Shown piece after piece: positions 32,601-42,100 of a stretch of 64,000 nt of DNA (position 1 is its first letter; each line of letters begins with the position of its first letter). The stretch is from Saturnia japonica. Its lineage: Eukaryota; Arthropoda; Insecta; Lepidoptera; Saturniidae. Below the pieces are notes generated by a model. That model was not told where the DNA came from and ran no database searches. It was given only the letters and a program-made list of their open reading frames with translations. The DNA lies in NCBI GenBank assembly GCA_033032175.1, contig CM065328.1:12028690-12092689 (forward strand), in the 5' to 3' direction. The position numbers and the translations under genes were made by a program.

Positions 32601-35108
32601 ACAGCCATGTTCATTCCCTAAGATCTCCCATGCTTCACAGATTAATTGAGTTGGTAAGCAATTTCACCATATTGCCTTTTAGCATATTTTTTTAATTACA
32701 AACTGAAGAAAGTGTTCATTTTTATATTAAAAATATTACAGGTTTTTAATGGCGTCGGCGTCGTATTTTCTATAATACCGATTTCTTTGTACCTGTATCT
32801 TTTCGTTGAAGCACCTGCTGGGAACTTGGCAAGCTGTCTATTAGGATCGAAGTAAGTATAATTATTGTTTTATCATGCGAGTTGCAACATTATAATTCGT
32901 CGGTAAATCTTACATCCAGTGATGGTAATTCGTTTGTTGTCACAGCCACTACCGGTACTCGCGCCGGCCAGCCTCTCGTTAGAACTCTCGCTGGATCACT
33001 GTCGCATCCGCACGGTGCAAACCTCACACGTCCCGAACTTTCAGTATCGACCACGTGCTTCAGAAACCATCGCCTATCAAGCCAGGATGTCACTTAGGAA
33101 AGTTTGGTTGCTCGCATCATCTCGTGACCACGTTTATGCATGTTTTGTTCCGGGGTCAACCGATACATATATATAACCAATAATTGAGTAAGGTGGTAGG
33201 AATTTGTACCCGACCGGGTTGCGACCACCATCCACATGGTGATAAAACGTTCAGCTAGTCTATATTCAGTTGGTGAGAGGCTTATAGACTGGCATACAGT
33301 GACGACTGGCAATGGATTGCTGATCTCTTGGTGGTCACCACTCTTTATGGATTGAATTGAAGATACCATCAGGTACAGTGACGTCGCTTTTCCCAGTGCT
33401 ATTATAAAAAAATACACTACATAAGACCAGGGAGATGGCAAGACATTTTTACGTCCTTTACTCTCGCTGGATTCATTTGGAATTCACATCGTATTAGCCG
33501 TTTATTTTTATTAAAAATTGGTCCTACAACGCTTAGTACTAAGTATTTTGTGGCATTTTTTTTAATTATGACTTTTTGCATATGTAGGCCATTTCACCAA
33601 TGTCAAGTGTGACAAATACACGTTTTAGAATTAAATTTCTAAATATCGTATTTTTGTTATGCAAACAATATTTGAAATCTGATTGGTTGATCTATGAGAA
33701 CTGAAAAACAACTCGGCTCCCGCGTCCTAATTTATTGCAATGTTGAAATTACTATGCTAATACGTTATTACAAACTTTTTAATTATAATAAAACTCACAA
33801 GCACTCAACCTGAATCTCATATCAGGTAAATCTATAAAGGAGTAAGAAGCAATAGTAAATATTTTTTTAAATATCTGTACTTTCAAAAGTATTTACTACA
33901 AATAAATCTTTCTTTCATTTAAAATACTTTTTATATGAAAATTAAAGTCAACCATCCCACTTCTAGTTCTCGGATGTTCATAATTTTATTTTATTGGGAT
34001 TCGTTATTTGCTTAACAAATATAGAATCTATACTAATATAATAAAGCGGAAAAGTTTGAAAAACACTAATTTCTGGAATTACCAATCGGATTCGAAAAAT
34101 TATTTTTGTTCATGATAACCAGGCTCTCGAGGAATAGTATAGGCTATTTAAGATTAGGCTACAACTATCAGTTAGCCTTAAATATTGGTTTTTGTTACGT
34201 AAGTTGGAAGTCGAGGCTCTCCCGAACTGCTTTAATCGCGTTCGCTGACGTAATCGTTAATGATACGGAAATACAATGTTCTACATAAATATTGTTCATT
34301 AGTATATCTAAAAAACGTCAGTAATAGCATATATTTATCTCTAATACATAAGCCACAATAAGGTATTTTGCAAAAAAATGTTGTTGAAGATTAAGAATAA
34401 ATTTAAGAGCATTATTTTTAAGAATGAAATATTAATCCTTACGAACAAAAGTTACTTCATCATAAATAAAATTCAATGAAGATAAACTTTGTCTTTTACA
34501 GCATGTTATTAGGATACATAGTTTGAGAGATAATACAAAATTAAAATAATTCAACACTCGGCTCGGGGCTGTCTATAGTAGTAGTGGTGCGAAAGATTAG
34601 TGCGATTCCGTGATGTGACCATCTGGCCGCCCGATAAAAATATTGTCTTATAACTTTTGACGTCTTATAACTTATATATAAATCATCAATCAGTGATTTC
34701 TTCTAAGTTATGTGTGGGTGAAATCGCGGGGCACAGCTAGTATAAAATAAAATAAAAACAATGTCTTTTTCTGTCTAATATTGTATTTAATTTACTGGTG
34801 AAATACCTCCCCTCCCACCTTACGGAAGGTCGCAGCCAAAAACTCTTATCTTGTGTTCCTGCTTTAAGTAGGGTCTCCAGAGCTACTTAGGGAAGGAGTC
34901 CAAGGTTGGCAACGCGCTAGAGATACCTCTGTTCTTACAAGCGTTTAACTGTGCAAAAAAAGTTCCTGAACATGTTTTTTTTTAATTCAAAGTTGACAAG
35001 CGTGATGACTTTTGTATTCCTTTCAGAACAACGCAAGATAGTGGTACGATTAAAGAAAATAGTCTTATCAACGGTGAAGCGTTTGGAGTGAAATATAAAA
35101 TAAAATAA
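17609..35108 (+). CDS. nrf-6-like: nose-resistant-to-fluoxetine (NRF-6) family membrane O-acyltransferase, 14 exons, complete
   Basis: Exons: 17609-17648, 19421-19600, 20350-20561, 21522-21727, 27752-27828, 28347-28528, 28843-28991, 29457-29625, 30525-30718, 31550-31697, 31775-31958, 32511-32653, 32742-32851, 35027-35108. All introns are GT...AG and the phases close into 691 codons without a stop. Residues 1-20 are a signal peptide. Residues about 60-205 form the NRF domain with six Cys (WATWIWDSMQRPTGFLYGSR, QYCLADV, LTWGVCLPSECS, DSCQLAG). A membrane segment follows (AFLLLILTLTIFSISAKLL), then the acyltransferase-3 domain: NLERNWRSF, LNGMKFIS with the presumed catalytic His281 in IIIVSHY, GSGPLWPRF, CKKNWWINLL, CHLVTWYISCDLQLA, YCRAAVYLLGMLMGY and LSKLCYNHYIFHSAV, with about ten membrane spans. 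In Caenorhabditis relatives take part in drug or lipid uptake; insect members are many and mostly uncharacterised. Substrate is unknown. Exon 1 is the least certain, chosen because its phase and signal peptide fit. Confidence 0.93.
17649..19420 (+). other. intron 1 of the NRF-6-like gene, repeat-filled
   Basis: AT-rich. It contains a Helitron 5' scrap near 18284-18410 ('tactattattataatgaggc', 'tctgaaactactgatccgat') and a Helitron copy at 18514-18935. Confidence 0.6.
18514..18935 (+). mobile_element. Helitron copy in intron 1
   Basis: Resembles 43779-44275: 'tctatatacaattaata', 'gtcaatataacag', 'ttactaaatgcatatg', 'gtctgtctgtttgttccg', 'gattttgacggaagttt', and it ends in 'acaaggcacagctag' followed by T. 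Internal sequence about 18529-18600 is not shared. Confidence 0.6.
20600..20720 (-). repeat. LINE 3' end in intron 3
   Basis: On the minus strand, 'ggttcttctcgataactggg', 'atgttttcggaaccgc', 'tcctttcttagcgcc' and a terminal 'attttgatttgatttaac'-like tail. The same 3' UTR family as 6910-7060. Confidence 0.6.
21153..21510 (-). mobile_element. non-autonomous Helitron, nearly full length, in intron 3
   Basis: Its CTAG end lies at 21153 after an A ('aactagctgtcgccc'), i.e. the 3' end on the minus strand, and the other end is 'cttcacgtattaatata' at 21510, slightly decayed. It contains all internal blocks of the family ('cttgctgtcacttttcattg', 'ctggtcggtttaggattcgt', 'gcactccttctccatataaa'). It ends only 12 bases before exon 4 of the NRF-6-like gene. 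Confidence 0.7.
22594..22720 (-). pseudogene. LINE ORF2 C-terminal scrap
   Basis: On the minus strand the words LDGYKCRGKLKKIWERY resemble the 'GYRGRGRPKKRW' tail motif of RTE-type LINE proteins. Only some 40 codons are visible. Confidence 0.4.
22597..22611. repeat. AT microsatellite
   Basis: Seven AT units in intron 4. Confidence 0.8.
22705..22900 (-). mobile_element. Helitron fragment
   Basis: Contains 'gcgatcgccctaaggtcgaa', 'attcgaccagcgaatttttg', 'catagactatattccgtttg' and, at the far end, 'aaagaagtagaaagtttctc' then 'ttcacgtatt', with the middle deleted. Confidence 0.5.
23163..23404 (-). mobile_element. tRNA-headed SINE (family A)
   Basis: On the minus strand the head is tRNA-like, with an A-box-like TTAGCCTAGTGG and a B box GGTTCGATTCTC, followed by the body 'aattctcagtagcagcttgg', 'tccaataaatggcaatag' and 'gtacacctctacctaacact'. 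Copies of the same family lie at 47255-47500 and 51893-52144, with a tail fragment at 56015-56070. Transcribed by RNA polymerase III if active; moved by LINE machinery. Confidence 0.8.
23872..24130 (+). pseudogene. possible Harbinger-like element fragment
   Basis: A terminus-like GGTTCACATTACTGTGTCGG is followed by GC-richer sequence and then a frame ending in acidic DSDFDEDVQFF and a basic LLKGKRRLLLGS. The acid-then-basic start resembles the N-terminus of PIF/Harbinger proteins as I remember them. The longer open frame that includes it has no ATG. It is cut off before the LINE on its right. Weak assignment. Confidence 0.25.
24270..26240 (-). pseudogene. RTE-type LINE, near full-length ORF with frameshifts and stops
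   Basis: Read on the minus strand. The APE endonuclease comes first: MIITLRTHESLMELKNALEN at about 26,215, NFDILGKSEMR, QVYAPIEQAEQSILDLFYEN, the MGDFN catalytic motif at 25802-25816, and IDYIITNNPKV. The reverse transcriptase follows: QAGFRKGLSTIDNI, FIDYAKAFDSLNH (motif A), RRGVRQGDPLSPKLF at about 25,076-25,125, HLSFADDLALI (FADD at 24975-24986), and TYLGQLIT. The tail has TFNTCILPCLTYGCETW and RRVTQDRAQWKLLEEA, ending about 24279. Several stops and at least one frame change near 24,710 make it dead. The order APE-RT and the tail words are typical of RTE/BovB-like LINEs. It lies antisense in intron 4 of the NRF-6-like gene. Confidence 0.85.
26815..27050 (+). mobile_element. SINE (family B), plus orientation
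   Basis: Head with a B-box-like GAGTTCAATCCCTGC, then body 'atagcatggtggtaggttat', 'gcccgcctggctagctacca' and 'ggcagctgcacttgagagcc'. Other copies at 30215-30440, 44453-44565, 48846-49080 (all inverted) and 63612-63660. Confidence 0.7.
28046..28165 (+). pseudogene. LINE ORF2 C-terminal scrap
   Basis: Plus-strand words RPKKVWMNCVKNYMR and GVNTEMTADKEEWK match the usual RTE-type C-terminal tail; one stop interrupts. Located in the intron between exons 5 and 6 of the NRF-6-like gene. Confidence 0.6.
29205..29432 (+). repeat. dispersed repeat, 'TTCGAATTGAGAAC' family
   Basis: Forward copy ('gaagttccctggcgtatttt', 'aaattaaaatgggaccactc', 'cggtttataaacaaag', 'acattcgaattgataacc', 'aaagtcggttaaa'). 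It ends only 24 bases before exon 8 of the NRF-6-like gene, so it supplies the polypyrimidine surroundings of that acceptor. Confidence 0.65.
30215..30440 (-). mobile_element. SINE (family B), inverted
   Basis: On the minus strand 'gtggtagggctttttctaat', 'gcctgcctggctagctcaag', and at the end 'ctaggcttagcgtgttacca'. Lies just before exon 9 of the NRF-6-like gene. Confidence 0.65.
33575..33650 (+). repeat. short dispersed repeat ('CAATGTCAAGTGTGA' family)
   Basis: Shares 'tgtaggccatttcaccaatg' and 'tcaagtgtgacaaatacacg' with 46655-46800 and 61540-61700. Class unknown. Confidence 0.55.
34027..34740 (+). mobile_element. non-autonomous Helitron, full length
   Basis: A 714-bp element starting TCTATACTAATATAATAAAG after an A and ending GCGGGGCACAGCTAG before a T. 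These are the expected Helitron ends and A/T insertion site; a GC-rich 3' stretch precedes CTAG. Blocks such as 'aggctctcgaggaatagtat' and 'cgttcgctgacgtaatcgtt' recur inverted at 41028-41623 and 60981-61326. No coding part. Confidence 0.75.
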
Positions 35109-35109
35109 A
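35104..35109 (+). promoter_or_regulatory. AATAAA near the NRF-6-like stop
   Basis: An AATAAA overlaps the stop codon. It could be the polyadenylation signal only if the 3' UTR is extremely short; other A/T-rich signals lie within the next 100 bases. Confidence 0.3.
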
Positions 35110-35584
35110 TTTAAACTTTTTCTTATTGAAATTGTGTAAATTATTTATTAGATAATATTATGTTTGTATACGCCTTATATTTATATCATTCATTCACGCA
35201 TTCATACATATATTCATTCACTCATTATTTCCTTCCTAGTTCCCACCCCAGTCGCTTTCTAAACGCATCGCCTAGTGGTCGCGTCATAGGTCGCTCTTAA
35301 TAAGTAGAAGTGACAGTGTACACATTGCTCTCTCAAAAACGCTCTGCTAAAAGTGTTTAAAATTACCTTGTTTTTATATTTGGTTGCGATCTTTTAGGGG
35401 TAGGGTGTGTAATAATCAATAATTCTCTGTTTGATTCGTCTTCAACACAATTTATTGGATCTCTACAAAATTATAGTACATACATTTTCTAGTTATCTTC
35501 TTTTTTAAATAATTTTAATATACTGATTAATTTAAACGACTAATACTATTTTAATCATTATGGTACGACGCATTATGAAGTAAA
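35110..35584. other. downstream flank of the NRF-6-like gene
   Basis: Contains an imperfect 'attcattcactcat' repeat near 35,186-35,228; otherwise nothing recognised. Confidence 0.4.
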
Positions 35585-35860
35585 ACTACTAGTTACGCAG
35601 CCTACGGACGCTTATACACAAATATCACATGCGCGTTGCCGACCCTTTGAAAACCTATTTAACCCCTTTTTGAAGAACTCCATACTGTAGTCCCCTCGGG
35701 AAACATCAGTACTAGGGAGCTTATTCCACAAATCAATGGTGAGCGGTGTGTTGGTGGAAAGTAGCCGCTGGTGCCGTACCGAACAGTTCCTCGGAACACA
35801 ATCCATTACACATACGGTAGAACATGAAAAAGGAGGCAAGGGAGGAACATTTCATATTCT
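35585..35860 (-). pseudogene. jockey-like LINE 3' end (C-terminus and 3' UTR)
   Basis: Minus-strand words FSTNTPLTIDLWNKLPSTDV-like and FFKKGLNRFSKGRQRACD form the usual C-terminal tail, followed by the 3' UTR block 'ggtcggcaacgcgcatgtga' and 'gcgtccgtaggctgcgtaac'. The same 3' end recurs at 54300-54760 (plus) and, as UTR only, at 51070-51195. Confidence 0.75.
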
Positions 35861-35945
35861 TGCCGTTTGTTGTTAAAGAGTTCCGTTTTGTCTTCGCAGT
35901 TCAAGTTAGTACATAACGTCCTTAGTAAGGTACACCTAGTCTTGA

Positions 35946-36430
35946 ATTATGATAAACCTACCAATATATCAATCACTATACATTACCCATTCGATTTTGA
36001 AGAGTTTTCAGATGTATCTTCGAAACCCAAAGTCCAATGCCAATGAAGTTAAAATGGCACCCACCGGAAAATATCTCCTTTCTGACAAAAAAAATTATTT
36101 TAAATCAGTTTATAAATGCCGTCATTTATATGGTATAAACATTTAAAAAAAAACTGAATTGAAAACCACCTCCTTGGAGGTTAAACTCCTGGTGTTGGAT
36201 TATGATAAAACTACCAATATATCAATCACTATACATTTCCCATTCGAGTTTGAAGAGTTTTCAAGTGTAACATCGAAATCTAAGGTCCAATGCCAATGAA
36301 ATTAAAATGGGACCTACCTGAAAATATCCCTTTTGCAACAAAAATTGAAATTGGTTTATAAATGAAGGAGCTATGTGGTAACAAACATATAAAAAAATAC
36401 AAACTGAATTGATAATTGATGGAGTTAACG
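35946..36430 (+). repeat. tandem duplication, two units of about 254 bp
   Basis: The words 'attatgataaa', 'ctaccaatatatcaatcact' and 'cccattcga' occur at 35946 and again at about 36200, and the following sequence is alike through 'ccaatgccaatgaa', 'ttaaaatgg', 'tttataaatg' and 'aaactgaattga'. Each unit contains a decayed copy of the 'TTCGAATTGAGAAC' repeat (35975-36165 and 36228-36415). Confidence 0.8.
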
Positions 36431-36797
36431 TCACTCACGTCCGTAGGATTTACTCTACGTTTCCTTACATGTGACCCCTGCTAAATGAGTGACAGTTAAC
36501 TAGTGATAGTGCCTTGCTGTGCACCTTCGGGTAGCAGCTACAATGGGCCGGCACGCCCGGTAAGGAACCACTTTCTCACAAACAACCGGCGTCAAGCGGC
36601 AGCTATGCTGTCGCGTTTCGTTCGGTCTGTGAGAGTCCCGTTGGCCCATACCCCATCCCTCGCCCACACCATTACATGGCAGTGCAAAATTCAGTTTGTC
36701 TACCCCAGGAGGGTACCACCAGCGTATATCGCGGTAGAGAATCCCTCTCTGGGCGTCCTCGCTCAGGTCATACACCTCCTGAGGTTTTCCACCCCTA

Positions 36798-37914
36798 CAC
36801 ACGGAGGATGACTCGTTGGCCCATGCCGCGAAGTTGAAAGCCGATCTTTTGGGCTCTCTCTTTGCATCCAACTCGACTCTGGATGATGGGGGAAATTCTC
36901 CACCGTCAATCCCGCGGTGCGATACTACGATGCCAGAGGTTAAGTTCCGGCAAAGTTCAGTTCGCAAAGCACTTCTTTCCTTGGATATTTATAGGTCGAG
37001 TGGACCTGATAGCATCCCTCCGATCGTGTTGCAAATATGTGCTCCGGAGTTGGCACCGGTTTTAACGCGTCTTTTCCGGCACTCCTATGCATTAGGTGTA
37101 GTCCCGAAATCCTGGAAACCTGTTTTAGTGCACTCGATCCCTAAAAAAGCCAACCGCTCGGATCCGTCTAATTACAGGCCTATAGCCATCACTTCCTTGT
37201 TCTCCAAGATAATGGAATCCATTATCAACTGCCAGCTCCTGCGGTACTTAGAAGAGCACCGGCTAATTAGCGACCGCCAGTACAGTTATCGTCGGGGTCG
37301 CTCGGCCGGAGATCTTCTAGTTTGCCTGACACATAGATGGGCAGAAGCAGTTGAGACCAAGGGAGAGGTGCTTGCAGTCAGTCTAGACATAGCGATGGCC
37401 TTTGATCGGGCTTTTCAGACAGCGTTTCTTTCGAAGCTACCTTCCTATGGGCTTCCCGAGAATTTATGCAACAGGATCACCAGCTTTTTGACCGATCGGA
37501 GCGTCAAGGTCGTCGTCGATGGTGCATGTTCTGAACCTAAATTTCTCAATGCTGGGGTCTCACAAGGCTGTGTACTGTCTCCAACTCTGTTTTTTCTGCA
37601 TGTCAATTTCTCGGGAATACGTCGATGAGAGCCGGAACAAACTTGTGTCTGAAGTCGAGTCTTTATTAACTAAAGTCTCGGACTGGGGTCGACTAAACTT
37701 AGTCCAGTTCCACCCTAAAAAGAGTGAAGTCTGCGCGTTAACCGCTAAAAAGTCACCATTTGTCGCAACTCCTCTTTTTGAGAATACTCCCCTGTCTGCC
37801 ACAGCCAGTATCGGAATACTTGGCGTCGTAATTTCGAGTGACGTCCCGTTCCGCGGTCAGTTGGAAAGTAAGGTCAAGTTGGCTTCAAAGATGCTTGGTG
37901 TGCTCATGACCTAA
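36798..37914 (+). pseudogene. jockey-like LINE reverse transcriptase lacking its YADD region
   Basis: Plus strand. Visible: LAHAAKLKADLLGSLFASNS, SGPDSIPPIVLQICAPELAP, LVHSIPKKANRSDPSNYRPI, YSYRRGRSAGDLLV, the motif-A region LAVSLDIAMAFDRAF, and GVSQGCVLSPTLFFLHVN ending about 37,610. The following frame begins ISREYVDESRNKL and continues KVSDWGRLNLVQFHPKKSEV and SIGILGVVISSDVPF up to 37914. The family normally has about 30 residues with the catalytic YADD between these two parts; here they are absent and the frame changes, so a deletion has removed the active site. The C-terminal tail is also missing. Upstream sequence 36,500-36,797 is GC-rich and partly LINE-like but unreadable. Confidence 0.85.
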
Positions 37915-37989
37915 TGAGGCAGCTACTAAACATTATAATAACTTTAAACAAATACATAATATAGTATAATTTTTTTTTATCGCTAAACC

Positions 37990-38100
37990 TTGAATTTGTT
38001 GTCGTCTCTTCTCAATGACTGGGATGTTTTACGAACCAGTAGTAAGTAGTGTGTTGAAACTCATAAACGCCTTCTTAGGACCTAAATTTCAATTTTTATT
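37990..38100 (+). repeat. LINE 3' UTR fragment
   Basis: Shows 'ctcttctcaatgactgggat', 'gttttacgaaccagtagtaa', 'cataaacgccttcttaggac' and a tail 'aatttcaatttttatttta', the family also at 6910-7060, 20600-20720 and 48295-48390. Confidence 0.6.
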
Positions 38101-39118
38101 TTAGCCAAGCCTTTATTGTTTTGTTTCACAGGAACAGTAAAAAAAGAGTTCTTTTTTTTAAATTATAATCAACTAATAACTTCCAGCAAATTTATTTTAA
38201 AAAAACAATATTAATGAATAAGCAGTTTTAAATAAAAATATTTATTAGGTATATCTTAATTACTAAATAACAACAAAAATTATTTACAAAACGTTCACAA
38301 CAAAACAAAATTAACGCCTACAACTAGATAACAACAATCATACTCAATCACTTTGATAAAGTCAAAAACACGGAACATAAAGTAAAAAAGCATGGCTGCT
38401 TAATCATTTTTGAAAATCAAAAGAATTGTTTTATAAACCCTTCGCTTATTTTTAATTTAATAATGATAAAAACATAAATAGTTGAAATGCGAAATGACTA
38501 TTACTTCTTTAATCGGGCATTACATACTGCATTTAAGCTGCTTCAGGGCAAATAAAAAATCTGTGCATGCACACTAAAACCGCGATAACCAAAATATTTC
38601 TAACAGATAAATTAATATAGACATAATATATCTAGAATTTATTTACACAAAAATATATATTTTACCAATATTTGGAAACTTTATAATTTGATTCATTGTA
38701 TTCTTTGTACTTGGTATGAATTTATTCTTGGTGGCATTTACGCTTTATGTATAGCATTGTAGTTAGATTAATATTGTGCACAGGAGAATTCGAAGTGAGT
38801 TTAGAGATTTCACAAAATCTTGTTATAACATTTTAATATGGAAACCATGTTTTACATAATAATATGCACTTGCACAATATTTTAGAGATGTAACAAAAGA
38901 AGAAGAATTTTAAAAACTAATCTAGAATTATTACTTCGGTTTCGATGTTAGTCTGTTATTAAAACATCGACACTGGCAAATACTACTTACTATGCCGGAA
39001 ATAAAAGAAAAAAGCTGTTGACGCTACTTGACAATAGATGTCGCTTTACATAACGATGAAGGTAATATATTACACTCGTTAAAAGATGGCGCTAAACTAT
39101 CTAAAATGAGTTTTGTGC
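38101..39118. other. AT-rich spacer, nothing recognised
   Basis: No coding frame or repeat copy could be supported. It is the downstream flank of the cuticular-type gene. Confidence 0.4.
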
Positions 39119-39124
39119 TTTATT
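39119..39124 (-). promoter_or_regulatory. polyadenylation signal AATAAA of the cuticular-type gene
   Basis: AATAAA on the minus strand, about 36 bases after the stop codon at 39160-39162. Confidence 0.6.
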
Positions 39125-39159
39125 TACGTGATTTTTAAAAAACACAAAAAATTATTCAT

Positions 39160-42100
39160 TTAAATCTTATGGGATCCCTTCTTGGTGTGGATTATTGTTT
39201 CATATACCGGTACTTTAAATGGTATTGGTTTCACGACGGGTACAATTATGTGCTTGACTACCTCAAAAGGTACCTCCTTGATTTTTGGTACATGAACTAC
39301 TTTTTCAACGGGGTATGGTACAGACTTCTCTACCGGTATTGACACCTCCTTTACTATAGGTATTACAACCGCTTTGGGCACAGGTATTTGTATCGGGACT
39401 GAATGGGGAACTGGAATAATGATTGGCTGGTTAATTTTGAACTCTACGTTCTTAGGTACAGGGACGACAATTTCTTTGTAGTGTTTTATCGGTTCGGGGT
39501 TTTCTTCCTCGATATGCTGATGAACTGGGTAGGAGTGAGGCTGGAAGTTATGCCCGCCGAAACTGTGGCCTGATTCTTGACCGCCAAAGTCGCCACCGTG
39601 TCCGCCAAAATCGCCGCCGTGTCCGCCAAAGTCGCCGCTTAATGACCCACCTTGACCTCCTAAGTCATACCCGCCGGAATACTCGCTTGCTTGTATCTGT
39701 AAAGAGGAATAATTTACATTAATGATGCTTGACCGATTTTGATGGAATTGTGTACACGGGAAGCGTAAATTATACCATAATTGATGGGCTATGAGGATTT
39801 TCTTTAACACTTTTGGGAAACGTAAAAAAAAAAGAATTTCGTAAAATGTAAAGTTTCATTAATTATTAACCGATTTTCATTAAATTTTATTTGGTAAGTT
39901 GCACACAAATTTTGATTTCAACTGAGAAAAGAAATAAAACTGTGTGGAAAATAAATGGTCTACTTAGTAGAACAACTTATTAATTTTCAATCGCTTTGAC
40001 AAAAGTTCGTAGACGGGATGCATTCGTGACTAATGGGCTATATGAGTCGTCATTATAGAAAAAAAAAACATTTTTGATAATTGCTCAAGCAATTTTGATG
40101 AATATTGTACACGGGAAGTTTATGGCATTCCTCCATTGACAGTCTATAAGAATTGTCAATAATATGTATAAAAGTAAATTAATTACGGGATGTAAATAAT
40201 GACCGCGTAGTAACAAATATTTAGTGACAAAAATTTATTGAAAATTAAAAAACTATTTAGGGGAATTTTTATTAGGCATAGGATATTATTAACCCTTGCG
40301 AATTAAAGGTACTTCACATCGTTAAGACAATTTCATGAAGATAAACCTTGTCCTTTATATTATAATTTAGATAGTTTAGCAATTACTGGGAAATTATAAT
40401 AATTCAACATTCGGCTCGGTAATACAGATGGCGGTGAAACCCAATACATATATTTTAATACCACAAGAAAATATTATCAATAGTGAAGTATTATGAATTA
40501 TTAGTCAGTCATTTCTTTTAATTTATGACCAGACGAAACCGCGGGGCATAGCCAGTAAGCTATAAAAATCAAAAAGACTTTAAAAAATTAATTAGCGCGT
40601 TCAAACAAATAAACAAAGCCTTGTCCTTTATAAAATTAACGTATATAAAAAAACCTAAGAATATTAAAAAAGTTTTAAAATTAATTTTAGAACTCAATAC
40701 ACGCTGTATCAGTCATAGCGTAATGATAAACTAACGCCGAGGTGACTGACCCACTTCCGAGTTGATGTTACCTTTTTTTTCAGACTACAATGCTTTCATG
40801 TTTCGAAAGGTATTAAATAACTATTGCATAACTTTCCATGTTCAACATCCGGATCTAATAAGAATGATTAAACCCATTATTATAGACTGTATTTGACTAG
40901 GTCGTTTTTAAATTTCATTTTCGCTTCTTTGAATATTTTTTTACTGTAATTTCTTTGTTTAAAGTGTATATATATATATAAAAACTTACAAGATTCGCAT
41001 ACTAACTATCTTCGCATTTATCTCACACTATCTGTGCCCCACGGTTTCACCCATGTTAATTTTATCCGACAAACATCGCACCGCCAACGCACCCGTATAG
41101 TCTATCATAATTGTTCTTCCGTAAGTACAAATTATTTTAATTTATCATTATCTCCCAAAATATGTCCAAATAACATACTATAAGCTTTTGTTCGTAAGGA
41201 TTTAATATGCCTTGTCTAAAAATAATGCTTATAAATCACTTTTTTAAATTTCAACAAATCTTTGTTACAAAATACCTTATTGTGGTTCATGTATAAGAGA
41301 TAGATATATGCTATCGCTGACTTTTTTTAGATATACTAAGGGTCAATATTTTTGTAAAAAATGGTATTTACGTATCATTAACCATTAAGCCAGCGCATGC
41401 AGATAAAGCAGTTCGCGAGGGCTTTGAGTTCTCTTACGTTACAAATATCAATATTTAAGACTAGTTGGGAATTTTATCCTAATATTATATAGCCTATACT
41501 ATTCCTCGTGAGTCTGGCTATCGTATGAAAAAATAACTTTTTGAATACGACTAGTACTTCCAGAGATTAGCGTGTTTAAACAAACAAACAAAAAACTTTT
41601 CCACTTTATTATATTAGTATAGATTTCAACTTCAGCCAATATATATCTATCTGCGTACATACATACATACATCATGTCTCTCTCCCAACGGGGTAGGCAG
41701 AAACCACGTCCTTCCAATATTACGATCCAAATAAACATCTTTCACTTCTTCAATATTCATCAACCTTTTCACGCACGCTCGCCGGCTTAGAGTACTCTTG
41801 ACCTGACCTTTCTTCAAAACGTTCTCGATTTGATCGTAGAACGTTCATCAAAGGCCTTCCTCTTCCAACACTCCCATTCAAACTCGCCTTATAACCTTGT
41901 TTAGTCATTCTTTCTTTATTCATCCTCTCTATAAGCCCAAACCATATAAGCCTACCTTTTTCAATCCGTGTTACTACATCTTCCTTCACACCGCAACGTT
42001 CTCTTTACACACTAATTCTTATTTTGTCACTCAATTTAACTCCTAACATACCTCTTAGCGCCCTCATTCGTACTGCATTTATGCTACTTTCGCTCTTTTT

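Larger units (their letters stand above)
32852..35026 (+). other. last intron of the NRF-6-like gene
   Basis: Contains a GC-richer block at 32,880-33,180 with open frames on both strands but no recognised domain, a repeat at 33,200-33,425 whose block 'ctcttggtggtcaccactct' recurs near 60,620, a repeat scrap at 33,575-33,650 and a full-length Helitron at 34,027-34,740. Confidence 0.6.

Noticed and set aside
36500..36967. 155-codon minus-strand open frame
   Set aside because: Right part is the shadow of the plus-strand LINE; no domain of its own.
39697..39810. N-terminal extension of the repeat-exon frame
   Set aside because: A strong acceptor lies at 39,697-39,698 and joins in phase to a signal-peptide exon; the extension is intron sequence.
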